Shown: positions 1 to 5,316 of the stretch, piece after piece
Layout of the letters: the number at the start of each line of letters is the position of its first letter
How positions within the stretch are numbered: position 1 is the first letter of the stretch
NCBI GenBank assembly: GCA_035546355.1
Contig: DATKEH010000081.1
Coordinates: 1 to 5,316, forward strand
Direction: 5' to 3'
DNA length: 5,316 bases
Source of the DNA: DATKEH01 sp035546355
GTDB taxonomy: Bacteria; Acidobacteriota; Thermoanaerobaculia; Multivoradales; JAIOJS01
The notes under the pieces: generated by a model
What the model was told of the DNA's origin: nothing
The model's database searches: none
What the model saw: the letters and a program-made list of their open reading frames with translations, nothing else
Made by a program: the position numbers and the translations under genes

Positions 1-845
1 CGCCGGTTGCGCTGGCGCGCCTGCGGATCGGTTCCCTCGACCAGCGGCCTGGACTTGCCGTAACCGACCCGGGAGATGACCTGCGGGTCGACTCCGGTGG
101 CGACCAGGTACTCGCGCACCGCGCTGGCGCGGCGCTCGGACAGCTGCTGGTTGTAGGCGACGCCGCCGACGTCGTCGGTGTGGCCGTAGACCTGGATGGC
201 GAAGTCCTCGGCGGTCATCAGCACGCCGGCGATGCGAGCGAGCAGCTCGCGGTTCTGCGGCCGCAGCTCCGCCCTGTCGAAGTCGAACTCGATGCTGTCG
301 CCGAGGTCCATGACCAGCCCCAGGGCGGTGCGGCGGGTGGCGGCGATCTGGTCGAGCGCCCGCGCCAGCCGGTCGAGCTCCTGCTCCCGGCGCTGGCGCA
401 TCTCCCGCGCCTCGCGCTTGGCCCGCTCCGCCTCCAGGAACGCCTGCTCCGCCTTGAGCAGCGCGTCGGCGGAGCGCTGGTCGGCCGCCTGCCGCGCCTG
501 GCCGGCGAGCTCCGCGTCGGCCGCCGCCATCGTCGCCCGCACGCGATCGGCGATCGCCTGCCGCGAGGCGGCGGCCGCTTCCCCCTCGGCGGCCTCGGCG
601 CGCTCCGCCAGCCGCAGGGCCAGCGCCTCGCCGCGCGCGGAGCGCTCCTCCGCCTCGTCGGCGCGCTGCGCGCTCGAACGCGCCTGCTCCTCGGCATCCT
701 GGAGATCCGTGCCGAGGGCGACCACCGTGCCACGCAGCGCCGTCACCTCCCCCTCGAGCCGTTGCAGGTGGCGCCAGCCGAAGAAGCCGGCGATGGCGGC
801 GGCGGCGGCGATCAGGCTGAGGAGAGCGAGGGCAGATCGGCTCAT
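1..845 (-). CDS. OmpA-family protein with N-terminal membrane segment and long coiled coil (3' end cut by window edge)
   Basis: This is a cell-envelope protein expected to bind peptidoglycan through a C-terminal OmpA domain. Translating the minus strand from the ATG at 845-843 gives 281 complete residues with no stop before the edge. Residues 4-23 are hydrophobic (signal anchor, or a signal peptide cleavable after the AIA at 17-19). There is no lipobox cysteine, so it is not an obvious lipoprotein. Residues about 27-170 are rich in Ala, Glu, Arg and Gln and look like a long coiled coil. The OmpA domain begins near 175 (DSIEFDFDRAELRP, 183-196) and carries GHTDDVGG (221-228), YNQQLSERRA (231-240) and GYGKSRP (261-267). 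It is cut in the NRR motif that usually closes the domain, so probably only a short tail is missing. D224 and R239 align with the E. coli OmpA diaminopimelate-binding pair D271/R286. A GGAG Shine-Dalgarno 7 bases upstream supports the start. It is transcribed divergently from the exporter operon. Its function beyond peptidoglycan tethering is unknown. Confidence 0.93.
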   Translation of the reverse strand, partial: MSRSALALLSLIAAAAAIAGFFGWRHLQRLEGEVTALRGTVVALGTDLQDAEEQARSSAQRADEAEERSARGEALALRLAERAEAAEGEAAAASRQAIADRVRATMAAADAELAGQARQAADQRSADALLKAEQAFLEAERAKREAREMRQRREQELDRLARALDQIAATRRTALGLVMDLGDSIEFDFDRAELRPQNRELLARIAGVLMTAEDFAIQVYGHTDDVGGVAYNQQLSERRASAVREYLVATGVDPQVISRVGYGKSRPLVEGTDPQARQRNR

Positions 846-852
846 GGCGGGT

Positions 853-857
853 CTCCG
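853..857 (-). promoter_or_regulatory. Shine-Dalgarno of the OmpA-like gene
   Basis: Read on the minus strand, CGGAG lies with 7 bases between the GGAG core and the ATG at 845-843. This spacing is near optimal. It supports that ATG as the start of the OmpA-like protein, just ahead of its hydrophobic segment. Confidence 0.65.
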
Positions 858-875
858 GGCGGTCCCTTCCCACAA

Positions 876-892
876 CCGGCGGCTCCGCCTGG
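876..892. repeat. Inverted repeat in the divergent promoter region (GGCGG/CCGCC arms)
   Basis: The arms GGCGG (878-882) and CCGCC (885-889) are perfect complements around a 2-base centre. They extend by CC/GG (876-877 and 891-892) if one T at 890 is bulged. It could be an operator or a small stem, but short GC-only palindromes also arise by chance in DNA of this composition. Confidence 0.35.
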
Positions 893-941
893 CGAATTCC
901 GCCGCCGGGGCGCGACGTCGGATAGGCTCGGGGCCGCGCCA

Positions 942-956
942 CCGGTCGGCGACCGG
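942..956. repeat. Perfect inverted repeat upstream of the exporter operon
   Basis: CCGGTC (942-947) and GACCGG (951-956) are perfect 6-base arms around the 3-base centre GGC. The repeat ends 18 bases before the AGGA Shine-Dalgarno of the adaptor gene (975-978). That position suits a repressor operator near the transcription start or a small 5' leader hairpin. No regulator gene is in the window, and it is not followed by a T-run, so it is not a terminator. Confidence 0.4.
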
Positions 957-970
957 AGCGCGTCTCCCAC

Positions 971-978
971 AGAGAGGA
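971..978 (+). promoter_or_regulatory. Shine-Dalgarno that fixes the adaptor start
   Basis: AGAGAGGA lies 9 bases before the GTG at 988. The reading frame is open far upstream (an ATG at 196 is in frame), but that upstream stretch is antisense to the well-supported OmpA-like gene. This site, together with the membrane anchor that starts shortly after, argues for GTG 988 as the true start. Confidence 0.65.
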
Positions 979-987
979 CTCCAGACC

Positions 988-2163
988 GTGGCCGAGCCCC
1001 GTGCATCGTCGCCCCGTCGTGTGCCGCGCAGCGTCAAGCTCGTCGTCGCCGTGGCCCTCCTCGCCCTCGCCGGGTGGGGAGTGCGCGCCCTGTTCTTCGC
1101 CCCCGAAGGGATCACCGTCACCGTCGCCGCCGCCGAGCGGGGGGAGGTGGCGGAGACCGTCACCAACTCCCGCGCCGGCACGGTCAAGGCGCGGCGGCGG
1201 GCCCGGCTGTCCCCCGAGATCGGCGGCCGCGTCGTCGAGGCTCCCTACAGCGAGGGCGACTGGGTGCCGGCCGGCGCGGTGGTGCTGCGCCTCGACCCCA
1301 GCGTGCAGTCGGCCCAGGAGCGCGTGGCGGAGCGCGAGGTGGCGGCTTCGCAGGCCGCGGCGCGGCAGTCCTGCCTGCAGGCCGAGCAGGCGCGCCGCGA
1401 GCTCGAGCGCAACCGCGGCCTGGCGGCGCAGGGCATCGTCTCGGAGAACCTGTTGGAGCGCCTGGAGAGCGAGGCGGCTACCGCCGCCGCGGCCTGTGAC
1501 GCCGCCCGCCTCGCCGCCGAGCGCGCCGCCGCCGCCCTCCAGCTCGCCCGCACCGAGCAGGGGCGCACGCTGCTGCGCGCTCCATTCGACGCCGTGGTCG
1601 CCCAGCTCTCGGCGGAGGTCGGCGAGTACGTCACGCCCTCGCCGCCGGGGCTGCCGATGCCGCCGGTGATCGACCTGCTCGACCCCACCTCCCTCTACGT
1701 CAGCGCGCCGATGGACGAAGTCGACGCCGCCCGCCTGCGTCCGGGGTTGCCGGCGCGGGTCTCCCTCGACCCCTTCCCGGGCCAGGAGCTCGCGGGGCGG
1801 GTGGTGCGGGTCGCTCCGTTCGTGCTCGACGTCGAGCAGCAGAACCGCACGGTGGAGATCGAGGTCGAGCTCGCCGACCCGGCGCTGGTGGCCCGGCTGC
1901 TGCCCGGGACCTCGGCCGACGTCGAGGTGGTGCTCGAAGTGCGCGAGGAGGTGCTGCGCATCCCCACCCCGGCACTGCTGGCGGGCAACCGGGTGCTGGT
2001 GGTCGAGGACGGGGTGCTGGCCGAACGGCGGGTGGAGGTGGGGCTGCGCAACTGGGATTGGACGGAGGTGACCTCCGGGCTGTCGGCGGGAGACCGGGTG
2101 GTCACCTCCCTCGACCGCGAGGAGGTGCAGCCCGGGGCGGTCGTGCAGGTGGAGGCAGATTGA
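988..2163 (+). CDS. MacA/HlyD-like periplasmic adaptor (membrane fusion protein) of an ABC exporter
   Basis: This 391-residue adaptor would link the inner-membrane transporter to an outer-membrane channel. From the GTG start, a short Arg-rich cytoplasmic tail (4-16) precedes one membrane anchor (about 17-37). The first lipoyl half lies at about 70-103 (ARLSPEIGGRVVEAPYSEGD, 72-91), an alpha-helical hairpin at about 105-190, and the second lipoyl half at about 195-215 (LLRAPFDAVVAQL, 195-207). Beta-barrel and membrane-proximal domains follow to the C-terminus. At the hairpin tip, R141, L145 and S152 fit the R-x3-L-x6-S TolC-docking motif known from AcrA and MacA. The only two cysteines, C129 and C170, sit on opposite hairpin helices. 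Length and anchor resemble MacA more than lipid-anchored RND adaptors, although databases often label relatives as RND adaptors. The stop overlaps the ATPase start, and the genetic context supports an ABC partner. The substrate is not determinable. Confidence 0.92.
   Translation: MAEPRASSPRRVPRSVKLVVAVALLALAGWGVRALFFAPEGITVTVAAAERGEVAETVTNSRAGTVKARRRARLSPEIGGRVVEAPYSEGDWVPAGAVVLRLDPSVQSAQERVAEREVAASQAAARQSCLQAEQARRELERNRGLAAQGIVSENLLERLESEAATAAAACDAARLAAERAAAALQLARTEQGRTLLRAPFDAVVAQLSAEVGEYVTPSPPGLPMPPVIDLLDPTSLYVSAPMDEVDAARLRPGLPARVSLDPFPGQELAGRVVRVAPFVLDVEQQNRTVEIEVELADPALVARLLPGTSADVEVVLEVREEVLRIPTPALLAGNRVLVVEDGVLAERRVEVGLRNWDWTEVTSGLSAGDRVVTSLDREEVQPGAVVQVEAD
2147..2155 (+). promoter_or_regulatory. 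Shine-Dalgarno for the TTG start of the ATPase
   Basis: The stretch AGGTGGAGG lies inside the last codons of the adaptor gene. From its AGGTGG part to the TTG at 2160 there are 7 bases, and from GGAGG there are 4. It supports a start that overlaps the adaptor stop as TTGA. No ATG or GTG exists in this frame between here and the region encoding the conserved N-terminal beta strand. Confidence 0.55.
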
Positions 2164-2933
2164 CACCGCGCCCGTCACTCCATCCCTCGCCCCATCCTCC
2201 CCCCCCTCTGCTCGAGCTGCGCGGCGTCTCGCGCACCTACCAGGTGGGCGACCAGCTAGTGCACGCCCTGGTCGACGTCGACGAGAGCATCCCCGAGGGC
2301 GACTACGTCGCCATCATGGGCCCCTCGGGCTCGGGCAAGTCGACCCTGCTCAACGTCCTCGGCTGCCTCGACCGCCCCGACGCCGGGGTCTACCGCTTCG
2401 CCGGCCGCGAGGTGCAGGGCCTTGCCGACAGCGAGCTGACCGAGGTGCGCCGCCACGGCATCGGCTTCGTCTTCCAGTTCTTCCACCTGGTTCCGCGGCT
2501 CACCGCGGCGGGCAACGTCGACCTGCCCCTGCTGCTGGCGGGCCTGCCGCGCGCGGAGCGGGCCCGCAGGGTAGCGGAGGCCCTGGAGGCGGTGGGTCTG
2601 ACCGATCGCGCCCACCACCGCCCCGAAGAGCTGTCGGGGGGACAGCGGCAGCGCGTGGCCATCGCCCGGGCCACCATCATGCGGCCCAAGGTGCTGCTGG
2701 CGGACGAGCCCACCGGCAATCTCGACACCGCTTCCGGGGTGCAGGTGATCGAGCTGCTCGAGGAGCTCAACCGCCAGGGGATCACCCTGGTGGTGGTGAG
2801 CCACGACCCCCACGTGGCACGGCGCGCCCGGCGGGTGCTGGTGCTGGTGGACGGTCGCGTGGCGCGGCGGCTGCGAGGCGAGGAGATCCAGGTCGGGATC
2901 CTGCCGTTCGCCGAGCAGGAGAGCTCGCCGTGA
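2160..2933 (+). CDS. ABC transporter ATP-binding protein, MacB/LolD type
   Basis: This 257-residue stand-alone nucleotide-binding subunit hydrolyses ATP at the cytoplasmic face to drive the two downstream permeases. All motifs are intact: A-loop Tyr27, Walker A GPSGSGKST (54-62), Q-loop Gln106 in FVFQFF, signature LSGGQ (158-162), Walker B VLLAD (178-182) with catalytic Glu183, D-loop NLD (187-189) and H-loop His215. The sequences LNVLGCLDRP (64-73) and ADEPTGNLDT (181-190) are typical of the MacB/LolD/FtsE group. The chosen start is TTG at 2160, giving a 4-base overlap with the adaptor stop. It produces an unusual Pro/His/Ser leader (residues 2-17) before the first conserved strand LLELRGVSRTY. 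That leader is encoded by a pyrimidine-rich stretch with a C8 run. An alternative is a non-standard start or a sequencing error in that run. The last four bases overlap the first permease (GTGA). In E. coli MacB this domain is fused to the permease; here it is separate, as in LolD. Confidence 0.94.
   Translation: MTPRPSLHPSPHPPPPLLELRGVSRTYQVGDQLVHALVDVDESIPEGDYVAIMGPSGSGKSTLLNVLGCLDRPDAGVYRFAGREVQGLADSELTEVRRHGIGFVFQFFHLVPRLTAAGNVDLPLLLAGLPRAERARRVAEALEAVGLTDRAHHRPEELSGGQRQRVAIARATIMRPKVLLADEPTGNLDTASGVQVIELLEELNRQGITLVVVSHDPHVARRARRVLVLVDGRVARRLRGEEIQVGILPFAEQESSP
2174..2209 (+). repeat. Pyrimidine-rich tract with a C8 homopolymer at the ATPase 5' end
   Basis: From 2174 to 2209 the plus strand is almost purely C and T, with a run of eight C at 2199-2206. 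It encodes the Pro-rich leader of the ATPase, between the TTG start and the conserved domain. A gain or loss of one C would frameshift the gene upstream of Walker A. Confidence 0.7.
2917..2921 (+). promoter_or_regulatory. Shine-Dalgarno for the first permease
   Basis: AGGAG lies 8 bases before the GTG at 2930, within the end of the ATPase gene. It supports the GTGA overlap between the ATPase stop and the permease start, and hence translational coupling of the two subunits. Confidence 0.65.
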
Positions 2934-4132
2934 CCGTCCCCGAGGCCGCGCGGTTCGCCTGGCAGGCGCTGGCGGCGCACCGGCTGCGCACCCTGTTGTC
3001 GCTGCTCGGCATGAGCATCGGCGTCGCCGCCGTGGTGATCCTCACCGCTCTCGGCGAAGGGGCCAAGCGCTACGTGCTCGGCGAGTTCGCCAGCCTGGGC
3101 AGCAACCTGCTCATCGTCGTCCCCGGCCGCAGCGAGACCACCGGCTCCATCCCCGGCCTCGGCGGCACGCCGCACGACCTGACGCTGGAGGACGCGGCCG
3201 CCCTCGAGCGGGAGGTGCAGGGCATCCTGCGCGCCGTCCCCATCGCCATCGGCACCGAGTACGTGGCCCATCGCGAGCGGCGGCGGCAGGTGGCGGTGAT
3301 GGGGTCGACCGAGGAGCTGCTGCCGGTGCGCAAGCTGGCCGTCGCCCGGGGTCGTTTCCTGCCGCCGAGCGAGCTCGAGCGCGGGGCGCCGGTGGTGGTG
3401 CTGGGGAGATCCCTGGCGACGGAGCTCTTCCCCGCCTCGGACCCGGTCGGGCAGGTGGTGCGGGTCGCCGGCTGGCGGCTCAAGGTGATCGGCGTGCTGG
3501 CCCCGCGCGGGGTGCAGCTCGGCGTCGACATGGACGAGGTGGCGATCGTCCCCGTCGCCATCGCCATGCGCCTGTTCGACCGCAGCTCGCTGTTCCGCAT
3601 CCTCCTCGAGGCGCGGCGCCACGAGGAGCTCGACGCCATCCAGGCGCAGGTGGAGGAGGTGCTCGCCGAGCGCCACGGTGAGCGGGACGTGACGGTGCTG
3701 ACCCAGGAGGCGGTGCTGGCCTCGTTCCAGCGCATCCTGGCGGCGCTGACGCTGGCGGTGGGGGCGATCGCCGCCATCTCGCTGGCGGTGGCGGGCATCG
3801 GCATCATGAACGTGATGCTGGTCTCGGTCTCCGAGCGCACCTCCGAGGTGGGGCTGCTCAAGGCCCTGGGCGGCCAGCGGCGTCAGGTCCTCGGCGTGTT
3901 CCTGCTCGAAGCGGGCCTGCTCTCCCTGGCCGGCGGGCTGGTGGGCCTAACGGTCGGCCAGCTCGGGGTGCTGCTGCTGCTCGAGCTGTTCCCCGCGGTG
4001 CCGGCGCGGGCGCCGCTGTGGGCGGTGGTGGCGGCGGTGGGGACGGCGCTGGTGGTGGGGGTGCTGTTCGGGGTGCTGCCGGCACGGCGCGCCAGCCGCC
4101 TGGAGCCGGTGGCGGCGCTGGCGCGGAGGTAG
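2930..4132 (+). CDS. MacB/FtsX-family ABC permease, first of two
   Basis: This complete 400-residue inner-membrane permease has the four-helix MacB topology. TM1 is at about 20-41 (LRTLLSLLGMSIGVAAVV, 19-36). A large periplasmic MacB_PCD-type domain spans about 45-265 and begins with LGSNLLIVVPGRSET (56-70). TM2 is at about 271-297 (GIGIMNVM, 289-296), followed by the cytoplasmic coupling segment SERTSEVGLLKALG (301-314). TM3 is at about 322-350, TM4 at about 362-384, and the protein ends with the family-typical PARRASRLEPVAAL (384-397). GIMNVMLVSVSERT closely matches the classical MacB consensus, so this copy is the more canonical of the two. It should pair with the next gene as a heterodimer energised by the upstream ATPase and be coupled to the adaptor through its periplasmic domain. 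The paralogous neighbour is the best evidence for heterodimer formation; a homodimer cannot be excluded. Confidence 0.93.
   Translation: MTVPEAARFAWQALAAHRLRTLLSLLGMSIGVAAVVILTALGEGAKRYVLGEFASLGSNLLIVVPGRSETTGSIPGLGGTPHDLTLEDAAALEREVQGILRAVPIAIGTEYVAHRERRRQVAVMGSTEELLPVRKLAVARGRFLPPSELERGAPVVVLGRSLATELFPASDPVGQVVRVAGWRLKVIGVLAPRGVQLGVDMDEVAIVPVAIAMRLFDRSSLFRILLEARRHEELDAIQAQVEEVLAERHGERDVTVLTQEAVLASFQRILAALTLAVGAIAAISLAVAGIGIMNVMLVSVSERTSEVGLLKALGGQRRQVLGVFLLEAGLLSLAGGLVGLTVGQLGVLLLLELFPAVPARAPLWAVVAAVGTALVVGVLFGVLPARRASRLEPVAALARR
4125..4129 (+). promoter_or_regulatory. Shine-Dalgarno for the second permease
   Basis: A perfect GGAGG lies in the last codons of the first permease, 6 bases before the ATG at 4136. 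Only 3 bases separate the TAG stop (4130-4132) from that ATG, so the two permeases are almost certainly translated from the same message at coupled rates. Confidence 0.7.
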
Positions 4133-4135
4133 CCG

Positions 4136-5316
4136 ATGAGCCGCGACCTGCTCTCGCTCGCCGTCGGCGCCGTCCTCGCCCATCGCCTGCGCTCCTTCCT
4201 GTCGCTGCTCGGCATCGCCATCGGCATCGCCGCGGTGATCCTGCTCACCTCCATCGGCGAGGGCACCCGCCGCTTCATGCTCGAGCAGTTCAGCCAGTTC
4301 GGCACCAACCTGCTGGCCATCAATCCCGGCAAGTCCGAGACGCTGGGGGTGCCGGGCGTGCTCGGCGGCACCACCCGCAAGCTCTCCATCGCCGACGCCG
4401 AGGCCCTCGCGCGGCTGCCCGGGATCGACCGGGTGCTGCCCGTCACCTTCGGCACCGGGCGGGTGGAGCACGGCGGCCTGGGGCGGTCGGTCAACATCTA
4501 CGGCATCACCCCCGAGATGGGGCCGGTGTGGAAGTTCCAGCCGCAGGTCGGCGGCTTCTGGCCGGCCGGCGACCCCGAGCGCGCCTACCCGATGGCGATC
4601 CTGGGCGTGCGCCTGCAGCGCGAGCTGTTCGGCGACCAGAACCCGCTCGGCAGGTGGGTGCGCATCGGCGGCCACCGCTTCCGCGTCGTCGGCGTCATGG
4701 AGCCGAAGGGGAGCTTCCTGGGCATGGACCTCGACGACACCGCCTTCGTGCCGGTGGCCTCGGCGATGCGGCTGTTCAACCAGGACGAGCTGCTGGAGAT
4801 CGACGTCCTCTACCACCACCCCGAGCCGGTGGTGGTGGAGCGTGTGCGCGCGTTGCTCACCGCCCGCCACGGCGGCAACGAGGACTTCACCATCATCACC
4901 CAGGAGGCGATGCTGGAGGTGTTCGGCAACGTCATGGACGTGATCACCATGGCGGTGGGGGCGATCGCCGGCATCTCGCTGGTGGTGGGGGCGGTGGGGA
5001 TCCTCACCATGATGTGGATCGCGGTGGGCGAGCGGACGCCGGAGATCGGCCTGCTGCGGGCGCTCGGCGCCACCCGCCGCCAGGTGCGGGCGCTGTTCCT
5101 GGCGGAGGCCTCGGCGCTGGCCGTGCTCGGCGGCGTCCTGGGGCTGGCAGCGGGGCTGGGGCTCGGCGGCATCCTGCGCCTGCTGATCGCCGGGCTGCCG
5201 GTGCACACGCCCCTGCGGTTCGTGCTGGCGGCGCTGGCCGTCAGCCTCACCACGGGGCTGCTGGCGGGAGCGCTGCCGGCCCACCGCGCCGCCGCCCTCG
5301 ACCCGATCGAGGCGCT
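4136..5316 (+). CDS. MacB/FtsX-family ABC permease, second of two (3' end cut by window edge)
   Basis: This is a paralogue of the preceding permease with the same topology. TM1 is at about 20-42 (SFLSLLGIAIGIAAVILL, 20-37). The periplasmic domain spans about 46-265 and begins with FGTNLLAINPGKSET (55-69). TM2 is at about 269-295, with coupling segment GERTPEIGLLRALG (298-311), TM3 at about 318-350 and TM4 at about 360-380. It ends at the edge in PAHRAAALDPIEA (381-393). Relatives stop a few residues after such a motif, so about 393 of an expected 395-405 residues are present. No stop lies in the window, and it is open to base 5316. Compared with the first copy, the TM2 end reads GILTMMWIAV instead of GIMNVMLVSV, a departure from the classical MacB consensus. 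The periplasmic domain also differs through its middle, so the two subunits are probably not interchangeable. Its role is inferred as the second half of a heterodimeric exporter, as LolE is to LolC. Confidence 0.93.
   Translation, partial: MSRDLLSLAVGAVLAHRLRSFLSLLGIAIGIAAVILLTSIGEGTRRFMLEQFSQFGTNLLAINPGKSETLGVPGVLGGTTRKLSIADAEALARLPGIDRVLPVTFGTGRVEHGGLGRSVNIYGITPEMGPVWKFQPQVGGFWPAGDPERAYPMAILGVRLQRELFGDQNPLGRWVRIGGHRFRVVGVMEPKGSFLGMDLDDTAFVPVASAMRLFNQDELLEIDVLYHHPEPVVVERVRALLTARHGGNEDFTIITQEAMLEVFGNVMDVITMAVGAIAGISLVVGAVGILTMMWIAVGERTPEIGLLRALGATRRQVRALFLAEASALAVLGGVLGLAAGLGLGGILRLLIAGLPVHTPLRFVLAALAVSLTTGLLAGALPAHRAAALDPIEA

Larger units (their letters stand above)
846..987. promoter_or_regulatory. 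Divergent intergenic region between the OmpA-like gene and the exporter operon
   Basis: These 142 bases separate two head-to-head genes, so they should contain both promoters. I could not identify a convincing -35/-10 pair on either strand: the region is very GC-rich, and the only AT-containing patches are around GAATTC (894-899) and GGATAGG (920-926). It holds two GC-rich inverted repeats, listed separately, and the Shine-Dalgarno sites of both genes. The promoter assignment is inferred from gene orientation, not from a recognised promoter motif. Confidence 0.6.

Noticed and set aside
1..845. OmpA-like protein as a Pal-type lipoprotein
   Set aside because: There is no cysteine at the end of the hydrophobic segment, and the long coiled coil is not a Pal feature.
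942..956. Interpretation of the CCGGTC/GACCGG dyad as an intrinsic terminator
   Set aside because: No T-run follows on either strand, and it lies between divergent gene starts, where a terminator is not expected.
196..987. In-frame upstream extension of the adaptor to an ATG at 196 (would give 655 residues)
   Set aside because: The extension is low-complexity Ala/Arg/Ser sequence that is antisense to the well-supported OmpA-like gene. A Shine-Dalgarno and GTG at 988 sit directly before a normal adaptor N-terminus.
180..1499. Plus-strand open frame (439 residues) across the intergenic region
   Set aside because: It runs through the divergent promoter region and overlaps two real genes in the wrong frame. 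Its composition is typical of a high-GC shadow frame.
2390..3676. Minus-strand open frame (428 residues) opposite the ATPase and the first permease
   Set aside because: It overlaps two conserved plus-strand genes, has His/Asp/Gly/Arg-biased composition, and shows no recognisable motif.
3947..5284. Long minus-strand open frame (445 residues) opposite the permeases
   Set aside because: The translation is His/Gln/Arg/Ala-rich with no domain. It is the expected shadow of a GC-rich gene with G/C third positions, and both permeases on the plus strand are clearly real.
988..5316. Assignment as the macrolide exporter MacAB or as LolCDE
   Set aside because: The ATPase is not fused to a permease, there are two permeases, and an adaptor is present. 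Family-level similarity does not establish either substrate, so no gene symbols were given.

Overview
The window looks like a chromosomal segment from a high-GC Gram-negative bacterium. By eye the GC content is about 70% or more, and nearly all third codon positions are G or C. The Gram-negative call rests on an OmpA-type peptidoglycan-binding domain and on a periplasmic adaptor that carries a TolC-docking motif. Base composition and gene set do not fix the phylum; high-GC Proteobacteria, Myxococcota, Acidobacteriota or Gemmatimonadota would all fit. I see no insertion sequence, CRISPR array, tRNA or rRNA, or phage gene.

Layout. Bases 1-845 (minus strand) encode most of an OmpA-family protein: an N-terminal membrane segment, a long Ala/Glu/Arg-rich predicted coiled coil, and a C-terminal OmpA domain that runs off the left edge. 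A 142-base divergent intergenic region (846-987) follows. It holds the ribosome binding sites of both flanking genes and two GC-rich inverted repeats. The rest of the window, 988-5316 (plus strand), is one tightly packed operon: a MacA/HlyD-like periplasmic adaptor (988-2163), a stand-alone MacB/LolD-type ABC ATPase (2160-2933), and two different MacB/FtsX-type permeases (2930-4132 and 4136 to beyond the right edge). The joints are a 4-base overlap (TTGA), a 4-base overlap (GTGA) and a 3-base gap, so translational coupling is likely.

How the genes work together. By homology, the ATPase should energise a heterodimer of the two permeases. This resembles LolD with LolC/LolE, rather than the fused, homodimeric MacB of Escherichia coli. 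The inner-membrane-anchored adaptor would extend the complex across the periplasm to a TolC-family outer-membrane channel. No TolC gene is visible, so the channel would be encoded to the right of the window or elsewhere. The substrate cannot be read from the sequence. The divergent OmpA-like protein may only be a neighbour, or may act in the same envelope process.

The architecture is a known type, and I did not find clear evidence of an entirely new system. The details most worth checking are a matched pair of cysteines across the adaptor hairpin, a C8 tract just inside the ATPase reading frame, the heterodimeric permease pair, and the inverted repeats in the divergent promoter region.
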